Source: Hydra vulgaris (Eukaryota > Cnidaria > Hydrozoa > Anthoathecata > Hydridae). From it: a stretch of DNA of 64,000 bases. The stretch spans positions 24,305,001-24,369,000 of the forward strand of contig NC_088926.1 in assembly GCF_038396675.1 (NCBI RefSeq), read 5' to 3'. This document shows positions 23,976 through 35,009 of this stretch, piece by piece. Under the pieces are notes generated by a model that was not told where the DNA came from, ran no database searches, and saw nothing but the letters and a program-made list of their open reading frames with translations. The number at the start of each line of letters is the position of its first letter. Positions within the stretch are counted from its first letter, which is position 1. Made by a program: the position numbers and the translations under genes.

Positions 23976-25661
23976 ATGTCCAGAGTTAGATCTAAGAGAT
24001 ATCGAGAAAAATTGAAAGCCGATCCTAATAAAAAAGCAGCTTATGCTGCTAAAGCAAAATTAAGAGTTTTAAAAAGTCGCGCTTTAAAAAGAAAACTTTT
24101 AAATCAATATCAAAGACCAAGCTCATCTTTTAAAAACGTTCAACAAAGAGGAAAAGCATTGAAAAAAGTTTTAAAAGCACTACTAACCTCAAAGGAGAAA
24201 CAATCTGAAATTCTTTCTATTCTTTCAAATAGCTCTGCTTGTAAAGATAATACGGGTCTACCTCCAGCATGTTCAAAGCTGTATGGTCTTTCTAAAAGCG
24301 ATGTTTTAGCAGTTGTAAACTTTTATAATGAAGATGAAGTTTCCCAAATATCACTAAACAAAAAATATGTCACTCGAATTCAATTATCTGACGGAAAAGC
24401 AAACAATATTCAGATACGTCATTTATATTATACGCTAAAAAAAGCTTTCGAGTTATTCAAGGAAAAGCATCTGCACATAAAAATTGGACTCAGCAAATTT
24501 TGCGACCTTCGTCCACGCAATGTAAAATCAGTTAAAAAATTTCTGCATAATGTTTGTGTTTGTAGTTTGCATGAAAATATGCGATTTGCCTTAAATGCAT
24601 TAACAAAATCAATTCAAGCGCCTTCAATCAAAGTTGGATCTGAAATGATAAATAACTTTGTTTGTGAACCGTACACATACGATTGCGCCTATGACAAATG
24701 CGTTGCATGCAAAGGTATGAAGCAGTTCGATAAACACTTGCAAACTGTTAATACATTTGGTTTCATAGTATCCTGGGACGAGTAGAGAAAGCCTGAAACT
24801 AAAACATATGCAAACATTGAAAAAATTTGAAAAAAGTCTACTGTAACAGAACTCATTCAACACATATCAGCGATGCGTGATAAGTTCGTTAAACACGCAT
24901 TTGTAAAGAAAAATCAATCAACAATTTTTAATAAACTGAAGGAGGTTTCGATGAGTGTTAATTCTGAAATTGCGGTAATCCAAGTTGACTGGGCTGAAAA
25001 CGCTAGGTGTTTCTGTTAAAATGAGCCAAAAGCGGCTCATTTTGGTCGAAATCAAGTTTCTATCATGACCCTAGCAGTCTGGAACATTGAGTTAAAAACA
25101 TTTGCCATAGTTTCAGATTCAACTGATCATACTAAGTCTTCCGTTATACCGTACATTGACGAAATCCTTCACTTTATTCCTGATCAAGTCAAAGAAGTAC
25201 CCATGTTCAGCGATAATGCCACTTCTCAGTTCAAAAACAAAAGCATTATCGCTGCAATGGTTGTGTTTGAAAAACGTTTTCATAAAAAATTCTTCTGGCA
25301 TTTCTTTGCAGCGATGCACGGGAAAGGAGAGGTTGACGGAATAGGAGCTACTGTTAAGCGAATCGCAGCCCTGAGAGTAAAAACTAGTCAATACGAAATC
25401 AGGTCAGCGGCAGATTTTGCGTTAGCATTACAAGATTTGCAAATATCTGTAATTCACATGTCAGAAAACGATACAAGACAACAAAAAAATGAACTTGGAT
25501 TCAGTTCAATTTTAAGTTATTCAAGAAAAATCAAAGGTATATCAAAATCACATTATTTTTATGTTCAGAATGATAACGTTATTCCGATGAGTAATTCCAT
25601 GTCAAAACAACCAGGCCATGCAACCCTATGTCTTTTGATTTTTTTTATATTTTTACCATAG
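23976..25661 (+). pseudogene. TE1 transposase-like protein, frame preserved but with three stop codons
   Basis: One frame runs from ATG 23976 to the insertion of element X at 25588. It is broken only by TAG at 24783, a TGA near 24828 and a TAA near 25018. The N-terminus is very basic (RVRSKRYREKLKADPNKK, residues 3-20), and a Cys-containing block VCVCSLHENMRF lies near residues 195-207. Candidate acidic residues of an RNase H-like core are VDWAENARC (after the second stop), FSDNATSQFKNK and HGKGEVDGIGATVKR. I recall this 'FsDg..sQfkn...HGKG..DgiG...KR' family from cnidarians and insects but not a superfamily name. After 25588 the frame reads into X; the native end (MLFSPEYN, stop) lies at 28764-28786. 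Confidence 0.7.
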
Positions 25662-26108
25662 TTAGTACATTATAAAATAAGATAAATCCCAAAATTTCAA
25701 GTTCTAACTCTCAACGGTTCTTGAGTAATAGTTGTTTTAATTTTAGCTACTATTATTGATTTGGTCATTTTCCGCCATTTTTAATTTCACATTTCTCTTT
25801 ATAAAACCAAGCCTTTAAACGTGTGAGTTCTAAAAATAAGTGACTTAGTTAATCTCAAGGTGAGGAATTTAAATATATAAATAAAAAACTCATTTTATAA
25901 TTAAAAAGTACCTAAATATCAATTATAAATGTTAAAATAATGGACACCTGCCACTGTAAAATTTTTAGGTGTGCGGTAAATTTTTTAAGCTTATAATTTC
26001 AAATTAGGTCATTGTATGTTTGAAGAACATTGTGTGAAAAAATCATTTTTGCCAAATACATAGTTTTGTAAATATTTTACTTTTGTACTAAAAATGTATA
26101 TATAATTG

Positions 26109-26693
26109 CAGGGGCGGACCACGATTTTTTGGTGTTTGAGTTAAATAACTTCCAGCTAGGTTCTATACTCCAAACCTTTGAATGTTCATACTTATGTCAT
26201 TTAAGGATGTTTTGCAAAAAATTGCGCTGCAAAGAGCCTGGGAACAAAAATACCCTAAAAAGTAGAAATCATCCGCCTAAACGTGAAGGGAATTGATTTT
26301 TCCAAACAGAAAAATTACTTACTTTAATAAGACTAAAAGTTGTACATATTTTTAAAATTTTGTCAAAAAATCATTTGGCATTCAGAAGGTATAACCATGT
26401 AAAGTTTAAAAACCCCTCAAAACGAGGGGGTTGTTTAATTAGGTATAATTTCTAAACAAATCATTATTTTTCAATGAAATTTTATTACCTTAAAGAAATT
26501 TCTACCTAGTTTAGGATATTAGAATTCATATTGCAAAAAATTATTTTCCCCCACGTTTTAGATTTCTAATTTTTAGGGTATTTTTGTTCCCAGGTTCTTT
26601 GCAGCGCAAATTTGAACATTCAAAGGTTTGGAATATAGAACTTACCTGGAAGTTATTTAACTCAAACACCAAAAAATCGTGGATCCGCTCCTG
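26109..26693. mobile_element. Foldback-type MITE inside element X
   Basis: CAGGGGCGGACCACGATTTT (26109) is mirrored by a segment ending ATCGTGGATCCGCTCCTG (26693). The arms remain similar for about 180 bp, through TGTTCCCAGG-type and TTTAGGGTATTTTTG sequences, around a ~240-bp centre. CAGGGGCGGA-like ends are common in hAT MITEs. I do not see a convincing target duplication. Confidence 0.7.
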
Positions 26694-27052
26694 AATTAAA
26701 CGTGCAATTTTTATTTCTTTTCCTAAGAGTAATTCCATTTCAAAACAACCAGGCCATACAACCCTAAATTCTCTGATTTTTTTTTCAATTTTCGCCAAAG
26801 TACTTTAGAAAAAAATGATAATTCCTATCTAAATCTATGTGGTTCTCAAGTTATGAAAGTTTTTTTAATGTGTTTTTTTATTTTCTTTTTGTTTCCTTGT
26901 TTCCTTGTCTTTTCCAATTACCAAAGTTTAATTGCTAAATTCAGACATATTCATCTAATTTAAATGTTGCAATTAGTTCTACATAAATTATGTAATTCAT
27001 ACTTGTGCATTTTTAAATTTGCAAGTATAACATTTTTTAATTCATTATCAAA

Positions 27053-28140
27053 ATGATTTCATGTGATATTGGTAAAATTTTGAACTCAGAATGCCATAAA
27101 ACCTCATATTCTAGTAATAAAGAGATTTTTTTACAACAAGACCTAGACACTGATACTCGTCAAAACATTTTATGGAGATCTGAGTTGCGTGCTTGTGAAG
27201 AACTATTCAGCATTTGTAATCACCATTTTCACTACTTTGGAAAAAGATTTGAAAAGAAAAATGGCAATTGTTGTAATGTTTATAAAGTGCATAAAAAATA
27301 AAATAAAAGGTAATTTGATTTCAAATATATTTTATGTAATTATATCAAAGAAACCCTTCTTTAATTTTCAAATTGTATTACTTTTCTGATGGATGTGGAG
27401 GACAGTATAAAAATTTTCAAAATCTACGCCATCACTCAGAAGATTTTTTATTGAAAGCTGAATGGATATTTTTGCAACCAGTCATGGCAAATCTTCTTGT
27501 GATGCAATAGGTGATACAATAAAACGAACAACAGCAAGAAAACGTCCAAAGAAAAATCAAATACTAATAATCGATGCAATGTTTGAATTTTGCACTTAAA
27601 AAGCGCTCACAATAAAGCTCTTTAAAATTGATAAAGGAACTATGGTTAATTTTAGAGCTACATAAAATAAACGATTTGAGAAGGGAAAAATAATACCAGG
27701 AAGTCGAGGATTTCACCATTGCATACCAGTTTCGAAAACATCTATGTTATTTAAAAAAACTAGTAACGATATAAATCCAAAATCTATTAATATAACTAAA
27801 AAATCAAGTTACCAAAATTTAAATTTAATAAATTTTGAGCTAATGCAGAAATATAAATATTACGCATGTACATATGACTCGTTTTGGTGAATTGCAGTAA
27901 TTGAAGAAAAAGATGAATAATATAATGATATAAAAATAAAGTTTATGCATCCACACGGTCCATTTGAACAGTTTTTCTGGCCGAAAAGGGATGATTATTG
28001 TTGGATACCAATCACCAATAACATTTTGGTGCGCTTATTAATGTAACAACATTAATAAGTGCACCAAAAATAATATCGGACAAATATGAACTTTCAAAAA
28101 AAGATTTAAACAAAATTAGTAAGTATATATTTGTAAATCA
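27053..28140 (+). pseudogene. Second transposase-like relic of the same broad family, inside element X
   Basis: Motifs parallel those of TE1: SDGCGGQYKNF (about 27388), then FATSHGKSSCDAIGDTIKR (about 27465-27525), corresponding to 'FsDn..sQfkn' and 'HGKG..DgiG...KR'. Further on are YYACTYDSFW (about 27857), IKIKFMHPHGPFEQFFWP (about 27930-27980) and DDYCWIPITNNIL (about 27990-28030). This C-terminal 'f.hp.gp...f.wp...D.cwip...iL' block recurs in this family in my memory. Several stops and a hairpin at 28024 break it. Confidence 0.6.
28024..28069. repeat. Inverted repeat, 21-bp arms, about 4-bp spacer
   Basis: TTTTGGTGCGCTTATTAATG is mirrored by CATTAATAAGTGCACCAAAA with one mismatch, at the C-terminal end of the relic coding sequence. 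Confidence 0.85.
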
Positions 28141-29249
28141 ATAATTTCTAATGGATATATTATAAAAAATTGTATATCAATTCAAGTATGCATCATTTTT
28201 ATTTATTTTGAATACTACGATAAGCGAAATATGCTATATTAGCTTCTTTTGAAATATTTTTCATTTAATTTTTAAACTATGTATTTGGCAGAAATGATTT
28301 TTTCACACAATGTTCTTCAAACATACAATGATCTAATTTGAAATTTTAGGCTTAAAAAATTTACTGCACACCTAAAAATTTTACTGGGGCAGGTGTCCAT
28401 TATTTCAACATTTATAATTGATATTTAGGTACTTTTTAATTATAAAATGAGTTTTTTATTTATATATTCAAATTTCTCACCTAGAAATTAACTAAGTCAC
28501 TTATTTTTAGAACTCACATGTTTATAGACTTGGTTTTATAAGGAGAAATGTAAATTTAAAAATGGCGGAAAATGACCAAAACAATAATAGTAGCCAAAAT
28601 TAAAACAACCATTACTCACGAACCGTTGGGAGTTAGACCTTGAAATTTTGGGATTTATCTTATTTTATAATGTACTAACTATGGTAAAAATATAAAAAAA
28701 ATCCAAGGACATAGGGTTGCATTAAAAAAAAAAATTGGTTGTTTTGACGTGGAATTACTCCGATGCTATTTTCACCTGAGTATAATTAAAATTTATTACA
28801 AAATAAAAAAACTTTTCAAAATGATTTTAATTTCGTCTTTTTGTTTCGTCACTGAACGTTGCGTCACTGAACTGATAGTTTTTTTTCTGTAAAATAAAAC
28901 GATATGAAAACTTTATTGTTTGTGGCTTTTTTTATGACTACCTTATTGCCAAATGAATAAATTACAACAAAAAAATCTAATAAGTCAAGCAAGAATTAAA
29001 ATTTCAGCGAAAACTCCATTTAAAAGTATGCTAATAAAAAAACACTTTTTTCCGCGTTGCGTCACTGAACTCATGTTTTAATTTTTGCTATGTAGCAGTT
29101 TTATGTTAATACAATTGTGTTTAGTTTATATTATAAAATTTTAATTCAAGATTGATTTTTAGAGTAATAAAAAATTATTTTTGAGTTATAGAAAAATTTC
29201 TATTAAAAAAATCTCTCTGCATGATGCGTCACTGAACTAAGGAATTGGC

Positions 29250-29829
29250 CATATATATATATATATATATTTTCATAATCATATGATAAAAGCATGAAGT
29301 TTAATGCAAGTCATTTTTGGAACGAGTATAGGAAGTAACCAGGTTTATACGGCAACACGCGCATCGTTAAGAAATTCGGTGCATCGTTGAGAGATTCTGC
29401 CCAAAAAATCTTTAATAGAAATTAGCAGTTAATTATAATTGATGATAAAGACAACAATGGTCGAAATTTCATATACATTTTTACTTGTGGGTTTATAAAA
29501 ACTTAAAAAGGCAAAAACTTGACCAAGTAAAACTAAAACAAAAGGTAACGCAACTATAATTACAATAATTTTTATAATTTTTTAAGTTACTGATTTAATA
29601 TGGTTTAAAACCTGAGGTATTCTATAAAAAGATTTCTCAGAGTAATTACTGCAGTTAAAAATCTAATAAAAACCCATAATTAACAAAAAAATATCAAGAT
29701 AATTTATTTACTTAACAAATTTTGTCACTTACACATATAACTACAAAGATACGGATAGTGTACATTCGATTTTTATAAGCTCAAAGAGATTAGGATATTG
29801 ATTTTAATCGCAGATTTTAATTGCTTAAG
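29250..29829. other. Spacer with a short (TA)n tract at 29250-29271
   Basis: Beyond the TA tract nothing recognisable is present. Confidence 0.5.
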
Positions 29830-31330
29830 CTAGAGTATTAGGCCTATCTTTAGTTTTAATAACAGACCATTTTCTTTTCGAAAACATGAATTCTTGATCT
29901 ACAGCTTCTGAGTTTGGAAGATCACTTTTATACATTTCAACCAACTCCTGGAAAGCAATTATCTCCTCATTATCGAGGGAACCAAGCATAAAACCTTAGT
30001 AGTAATGTAATTTGTCATTTAGAATTGCATTTTGATTTCTGAAATGATGGTGTCGAGAAAAGGTATAATCAAGGTACGTTTATAATATTCATGGGGACTC
30101 TCTGCAGGTACGTTATTTCTGTAGGCCTGTCTCATAGTGATTCTGGGAATCGTTGGTTCTACAAATAATTTACTAGCCATTTGAGTAGCTTGTTGGTAAA
30201 TTGCTTAAGTTTCTTTTTCAACATTTTTCCGTAGATGGTTCAAATCGTCGATTGTTTCTTGAATGTTACTGTATGCATACACAATATTAGTTGTGCGCCC
30301 TTGTAACCTCTCTGTTATATACGACAACGGGTGAAGTAAGCGGTACAAAGTTATAATACCAATTATGAATTCAAAATGTGAGCTACAATGTGTTGTAATT
30401 GCTTTTAGTGATCCATTTAAAATATAGCTGGCAACACCTTTTTTTACAGATTGCATGTTTGGTGCGCCATCGCAACACTGGCCTTTACAAGAACTAAGAT
30501 CAATTCCACTTTTGCAAAAAAATTTCATCAAGCTTTCTCCAATATGTTTGCCTATTATCCTGTCAAGATTCAAAAAGTCAAGAAATACTTCTCTAATTTC
30601 TTTTTTTCTGTTTACGTATTTCATACATAAAGATAGAATTTGTTGGTTTGTAGTTGTTAACTCGCCTGCTGAAATTGAATGGTAATTTGCAGCTTTGATT
30701 TCATTCATTAGCCGCTCCTGTATACATTTCTTTCTAATTATATCAATTAATTAATTTTGACTTTTGGGGCCAAGGTAGCTGACATTTTTGCGTAATGGTG
30801 TTTGCATATGTGCGTGAAGTTCAGCGTTATAGCGAGCTATTTCTTGCACAATTGCAAAAAAGTTTCTATGATTACCTTTTTGGTCTGAGTTTTCCATACA
30901 CTTTTCATAAGTTCCACGAAATACAAGTCCTTGTTTCCCCATCAAATGCACTATTTCTCTAATGTTTCAACAATGTACGGGTACATTTGTTGTTGGTTTT
31001 TTAAAGTGCTATCGCTTTGTAATGGAATGGTTTGTCTTGATCTTCAAAACGACCACAAAATTAGCTTGTTCGATAGCTTCTTTATGGTATCTATTGCCTA
31101 TATGTAGTTTTTGTTTCTCTAAAACATTGTGCCATTCCTTATATCCACGGTTAACTTAAGCTCCCAAAGATTTTTTTTATCCTGCTTTAGAAATAAAGTG
31201 CAGTATATACAGTAGACTGCATCTTCACTTTTGCTGTAGACAAATCCATTTTGTAAATACTCTTTTTTACAAGCGCGTTTGCAACCATGTTTTACCACAT
31301 TTTGTATATTTCATGTGGTGATAATTCTTG
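29830..31330 (-). pseudogene. hAT transposase relic, ZMYM1-like (DUF4371 type), minus strand
   Basis: From high to low coordinate, frames read GKQGLVFRGTYEKCMENS and HAHMQTPLRKNVSYLGPKSQ (30951-30751), the 'gkqglafRG' and 'p.yls..sQne' blocks. Then SAGELTTTNQQILSLCMKYV, the GKHIGESLMKF region and CKGQCCDGAPNMQSVKKGVA (30708-30205) form the RNase H-like core with the 'GqgyDGA.nM' motif. RITMRQAYRNNVPAESPHEY and YKRTLIIPFLDTIISEI (about 30150-30030) follow, from the insertion domain. No dimerisation block is seen. Frameshifts and stops separate the blocks. Confidence 0.8.
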
Positions 31331-31339
31331 ATTTCCGCG

Positions 31340-31929
31340 CAAGAGTTCGTCAATATCATATTTTTTTTCTTCTTCTTAGAAATCACATTCTTCTAAATTT
31401 GTTTGGTCTACTTCGCTTGACAAGCTTTTGTTAACATTATTATCATCTTTAATGACTTCCTTTTTTTCTTCTACTTCGGCTAATGTTTTATTGGTTACAT
31501 TTTGAGAACTGTCAATAATAAAAAACACTTAAAACCGAAGTAATTAATAATAAACTTTTAGATCTTAAACTATACCAAAATTAAAAAAACTCGCGTAAAC
31601 ATTACAATAAAAAACAACTAATAACAAAAGTAATATCATAAAAAAATTTAACGCATAGATAATATCTATATCTAGTTAAAATGTATATCTAGTTAATATC
31701 AAAACTAATCAAACTAATTATTATGAAAAGAAAATCAAAATAACTTTTTTACTTAAAATATCCAGCTAACGATTTGAATTTCTTTGCAGCATTTTTGAGC
31801 TCTTATTTATCAGCTGCTCATTTCCTAATTTGGTTAAATATGTTAACTCTCGTTTGCTTTTAAAAGTGAATTAGTATTAGTAGTAATTATATATATATAT
31901 ATAATTAAAAACAAAAAAGAAAAAACTTT
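31340..31929. other. A+T-rich spacer
   Basis: Acidic Glu/Asp-rich minus-strand sequence near 31380-31500 could be N-terminal hAT coding remnant. Otherwise nothing is recognised. A short (TA)n lies at about 31887-31905. Confidence 0.4.
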
Positions 31930-32296
31930 TATTATGGAACTTATAGTTTCATGCCTAACGGCAATCATCAGCCATATATTACAAAATTAAATGTTAAAAT
32001 TACAATTGGAATTACGGTGGCGTGAGTTCTAATGACTCCATGGAAACAAAACTTTAAAAGTTTTAAAAGAATAACGTGGCGTAAACGTAATGTAAACTAA
32101 CCAGGATCAATCTGCGGAATCAAATGAGGAAATAAGGAATTTGATTTTGTGCCTACACTTGGAGAATTTTTCACTCTTTGTGTTAAGTAGGTTTTTCTCC
32201 TTTATACAGAAAAATTTGAAACTTCTCGTTCACATAGAGGTTGCAAACTCTTGATGCTAGGTTGTATAGTTTGCATTGTTTAACAATCTATATTGA
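31930..32296 (-). mobile_element. Penelope-like element, 3'-terminal fragment with hammerhead motif
   Basis: On the minus strand the fragment starts with RVCNLYVNEKFQIFLYKGEK, the end of the GIY-YIG-type C-terminal region. It matches the better-preserved plus-strand copy at 34630-34900 over about 280 bp in inverted orientation. Non-coding sequence follows and then the hammerhead-type motif at 31934-31977. A SINE abuts its upstream side at 32297. Confidence 0.65.
31934..31977 (-). ncRNA. Hammerhead-type self-cleaving ribozyme motif at a Penelope-like 3' end
   Basis: Minus strand: UAUGG, core CUGAUGA, U, stem II UGCC/GGCA with tetraloop GUUA, U, GAAA. A minimal helix III follows (C, loop UAUAA, G), then UU as the predicted site, and CCAUA pairing with UAUGG as stem I. 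All three conserved core boxes are present in type I order. Compared with the 10.5-kb copies, stem II gained a pair while remaining complementary (UGCC/GGCA versus UGC/GCA), a covariation-like sign. The U-U opposition beside the core and the GUU site are less favourable. Confidence 0.6.
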
Positions 32297-32470
32297 GCAG
32301 CCGTGGCGCAGTGGTTAGAGTTCTGGCTTAGAATCCAGAGGTCCGAGGTTCGACGCCAGTTTCGGCCCAGCAAGCGACATTGGTAAGGAAGGAGGCGTGA
32401 ACTTCCTATTAAATGCTCTCCCGCGGTGCTCTGTGATAAGACCTTAAGGACTTCTGGGAGTACCTAAAAT
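32297..32470 (+). mobile_element. tRNA-derived SINE, same family as 13593
   Basis: Starts GCAGCCGTGGCGCAGTGG with TTAGAG (A-box), then an anticodon-arm-like TTCTGG...CCAGAGG and B-box GAGGTTCGACGCC. The body has AAGGAGGCGTGAACTTCC, TTAAATGCTCTCCCGCGGTG and AAGACCTTAAGGACTTCTGG. It is longer and better conserved than the second copy just downstream. Confidence 0.8.
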
Positions 32471-32537
32471 AACTACAAAAAAAAAAAAAAGTTATGCTAA
32501 ACTTTAAAAGACCATAAAAAGAACTTCCAAGATAAAC

Positions 32538-32672
32538 CAGTTCTGGCTCAGAACCCAGAGGTCCGATGTTCGACGCCAGCTCTAGGCCAACAAGCGACAT
32601 TGGTACGAAAGGAGGCGTGAACTTCTTGTTAAATGCTCTCCCGCGGTGCTCTGTGATAAGACCGTAATAAAT
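32538..32672 (+). mobile_element. Second, 5'-truncated copy of the same SINE
   Basis: Begins within the anticodon arm (CAGTTCTGGCTCAGAACCC) and has no A-box. It then follows the same body (AAGGAGGCGTGAACTTCT, GCTCTCCCGCGGTGCTCTG, GATAAGACC). Two copies 240 bp apart could reflect partial tandem duplication or two insertions. Confidence 0.75.
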
Positions 32673-32739
32673 AATAAAAAAAACTAAAAAAAAAAATGTT
32701 TCGGTTTAACACTAAATCTTAACGATGATTTTTTTCAGC

Positions 32740-34940
32740 CATAACCAGATAATATATTGAAATATTTACATACTAGTTCTAATCATCCACCGAGTGTAAT
32801 AAAAATTTTTTCTAAGACTATTGAATAAAGATTATTAGCAGCATCATCAGGTGAATCGATTTTCAAAGAAAGTATTCCTTATCAAGAAGCCCTGAAAAAT
32901 CTGAGTACAATTGCAAACTTGCATACCATCCAAGTATAAAATCAACAACCAGCAACCGTAAACGCAAGATAATTTGGTATAATCCTCCTTTCAGTGCAAA
33001 TGTTGCAACAAAAATAAGTAAATGTTTTTGAACCTCATCGACCTCCACCATCCAGTTAACCACAGACTTCGTAAAATATTTAATGGAATCACAATCAAAA
33101 TAAGTTATTCCTGCATGCCAAACATAAAATCCATTATCAACTCTCACAATAAAAACACGTTACATAAGGAGGCAAAAATTAATGAAAAGATATGGAACTG
33201 TATTAACAAATCCAAATGTCCGATGAAAAAACATCGACTTTCTAACAACATTATTTATCAGGCCACCATTTAATCAAACAATCCAGAATAAGAAAGAAAA
33301 AGTGTATTTTGGACTCAGCGAGACAACTTTAAAGTTCGATATGCAAACCACTTAACCCTTTAATGCAATTTGATATAAGAACGATGTAGGGGAGAGTGTG
33401 TATGAAAGAGCCAGGTTTTGAAGGAGCCAATACCATTATTTCTAACTTACTGGCATCCGATCCTTATTGTATTTAACTCATTGTTTAACAACACTGAATA
33501 CCTGTAACCCACAAAAAATGTACAGTTCTACTAAAATAAATAGCGTCGTAAGGGAGCACTTAAGATTTTGAAAATGAAAAGTAATTTTTTGGTGGTTTAC
33601 TTATTTATTTTTAAGATTAAGTGTAATGTTTTATTTGATAAAAGAAACATGCTGCATTCTTATATATATATATTTGCCCTTCATTTACACAAAAAATATT
33701 AGATTAAAGCTTTTGTCAAAATTGTTTAATTTAAGGTTATGTATTTAAGCAAACAATTTTTTGAAAGAGCCGACTCTTTGTGCTATGAATAAGCCGAGTT
33801 TTTTATTTACTTTTTTTTTATACTTAAATAATCGTTTTGCGCTTTAACGACTTCATGCATTTTTCGTAATGCTTCATTGAGCTTATTCTATCGAAATTAG
33901 TTGTTTTAATGACTTTTCCTGAAGTTCTAAAACATAGCTCCGTTTAAATTTAAAATAATATTTAATAACATTTTTAAAAGTCAAAGATCTGAAAAAGTCA
34001 TTTTTTTTTTAAAGTGTATAAAACTTTTTTTGTATCGCTCGATTCATTTTTTTATATTCTATCATGTATTTATTATATTATTATGTATTTTTATTATTAT
34101 GTTTTTTCATTATTCTCATTCTCATTTAATTTTTTGATTTTGAATAATTTGTAAAACTATTATTAAAGCTGTTTTATCATTTGTTTTATCATTGATTATC
34201 ATAAAGTTATAAAACTTTAAGTACAATCTGTTTTTGAGAAGTCTATTTAACAGTTTAATATTTTTAAAAGACTTAATAGTGTTCAAAAAAAAGTTACGGC
34301 TGATAGTCGTTCGAAAAAAGTTACGGCTTATTCATGGCACAGAGGTGGCTCTTTCATTGACACAATGTTATGAAAGAGCTGTTTTCTTTTTTTTTTTTAA
34401 AACAGGTGTATGATAGAATATTAGCATTGTTATCCGATTTATTTTAGTTTTAAAATATTACCCAATAATGTAATTATTGAATTAAAAAAAAAAAAAAGAA
34501 AAAAGTTATTACAATTGAGTTTTTTTCACGCCATTTTAAAACTGGCTCTTTCATACACACTCTCCCCTAGAGTTATCTAAAGAAGTATGGAAATTAAAAG
34601 AAAAAAACACGTTTTATCAGACGGAAGATTGTTAAACAATGCAAACCATGCAACCAAGCATTAAGAGTTTGCAACATGTTTGAACGAGAAATTTCAAACT
34701 TTACTGTATAAACGAGAAAACCTACATAACACAAGGGGTAAAATAATCTCCAAATGTAGGCACAAAAATAAATTCCTTATTTCCTCATTTAATTCAGCAG
34801 ATTTGTTGGTTTCCGCAGAACTTGTTGGTTTACGTCACGTTATTCTTTTAAAACTTTCAAAATTTTGTTTCCATAGAGTCATTAGAACCCATTTATTCAA
34901 CCAAAAATTCAAAAATTACAAGTTTTTTATAATTTTACAA
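32740..34940 (+). pseudogene. Penelope-like element ORF relic (RT end plus GIY-YIG region), split by a MITE
   Basis: In order: SNHPPSVIKIFSKTIE, AASSGESIFKESIPYQEAL and KRKIIWYNPPFSANVATKI (about 32770-33020), KIFNGITIKISYSCMPN and INSHNKN (33075-33155). Next are CNCINKSKCPMKK-type Cys blocks and NNIIYQATI (to 33270), then YFGLSETTLKVRYANHLT (about 33305-33360), the GIY-YIG-like 'YiGls...fK.Ry.nH'. The MITE 33389-34567 intervenes. The frame then resumes as ELSKEVWKLKEKN (34570 on) and continues to ISKCRHKNKFLISSFNSAD (to about 34800). Block order matches Penelope-like retroelements (inference from memory). Frameshifts are present. Confidence 0.65.
33389..34567. mobile_element. MITE with ~30-bp terminal inverted repeats and TA target duplication
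   Basis: Starts GGGGAGAGTGTGTATGAAAG with AGCCAG and ends with the inverse (CTGGCTCTTTCATACACA, CTCTCCCC). TA flanks both ends (33387-33388, 34568-34569). Internally the motif GAAAGAGCC recurs near 33765 and near 34350-34380 in both orientations. There is no coding capacity. The TA duplication suggests a Tc1/mariner-related mobiliser. It interrupts the GIY-YIG region of a Penelope-like ORF, so it is younger than that copy. Confidence 0.85.
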
Positions 34941-34942
34941 AA

Positions 34943-35007
34943 TTAGGTGTCACTCATATAGTTGAAAACTAGTCATTATTTATTTTATATAGGTGAGTGA
35001 CACCTAA
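34943..35007. repeat. Inverted repeat TTAGGTGTCACTCA / TGAGTGACACCTAA
   Basis: Arms of 14 bp and more separated by about 35 bp. It may be a very small MITE or a terminus of the neighbouring element. Confidence 0.7.
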
Positions 35008-35009
35008 AT

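Larger units (their letters stand above)
25589..28760 (+). mobile_element. Element X: DNA transposon with ~480-bp terminal inverted repeats and 4-bp TSD
   Basis: Left arm 25589 to about 26065 starts GAGTAATTCCATGTCAAAAC. Right arm, about 28275 to 28760, is its inverse, ending GGAATTACTC. The arms stay alignable over nearly their full length. The tetranucleotide CGAT flanks both ends (25585-25588 and 28761-28764). Removing X with one CGAT restores the TE1 reading frame to a natural stop. Inside are a smaller inverted-repeat element (26109-26693), a second divergent copy of the X terminus in direct orientation (about 26728) and a transposase-like relic. A 4-bp TSD with long TIRs would fit superfamilies such as Sola, but this is not proven. 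Confidence 0.75.

Noticed and set aside
25119-25391. Minus-strand frame opposite the TE1 gene
   Set aside because: It is the shadow of the plus-strand transposase-like frame, which has the recognisable motifs.
32409-32600. Minus-strand open frame across the two SINE copies
   Set aside because: It is read antisense through tRNA-derived repeats and has no protein-like motif.
32838-32860. CTGATGATGC on the minus strand as another hammerhead core
   Set aside because: It lies in Penelope-like coding sequence and no GAAA box or stem II follows at the right distance.
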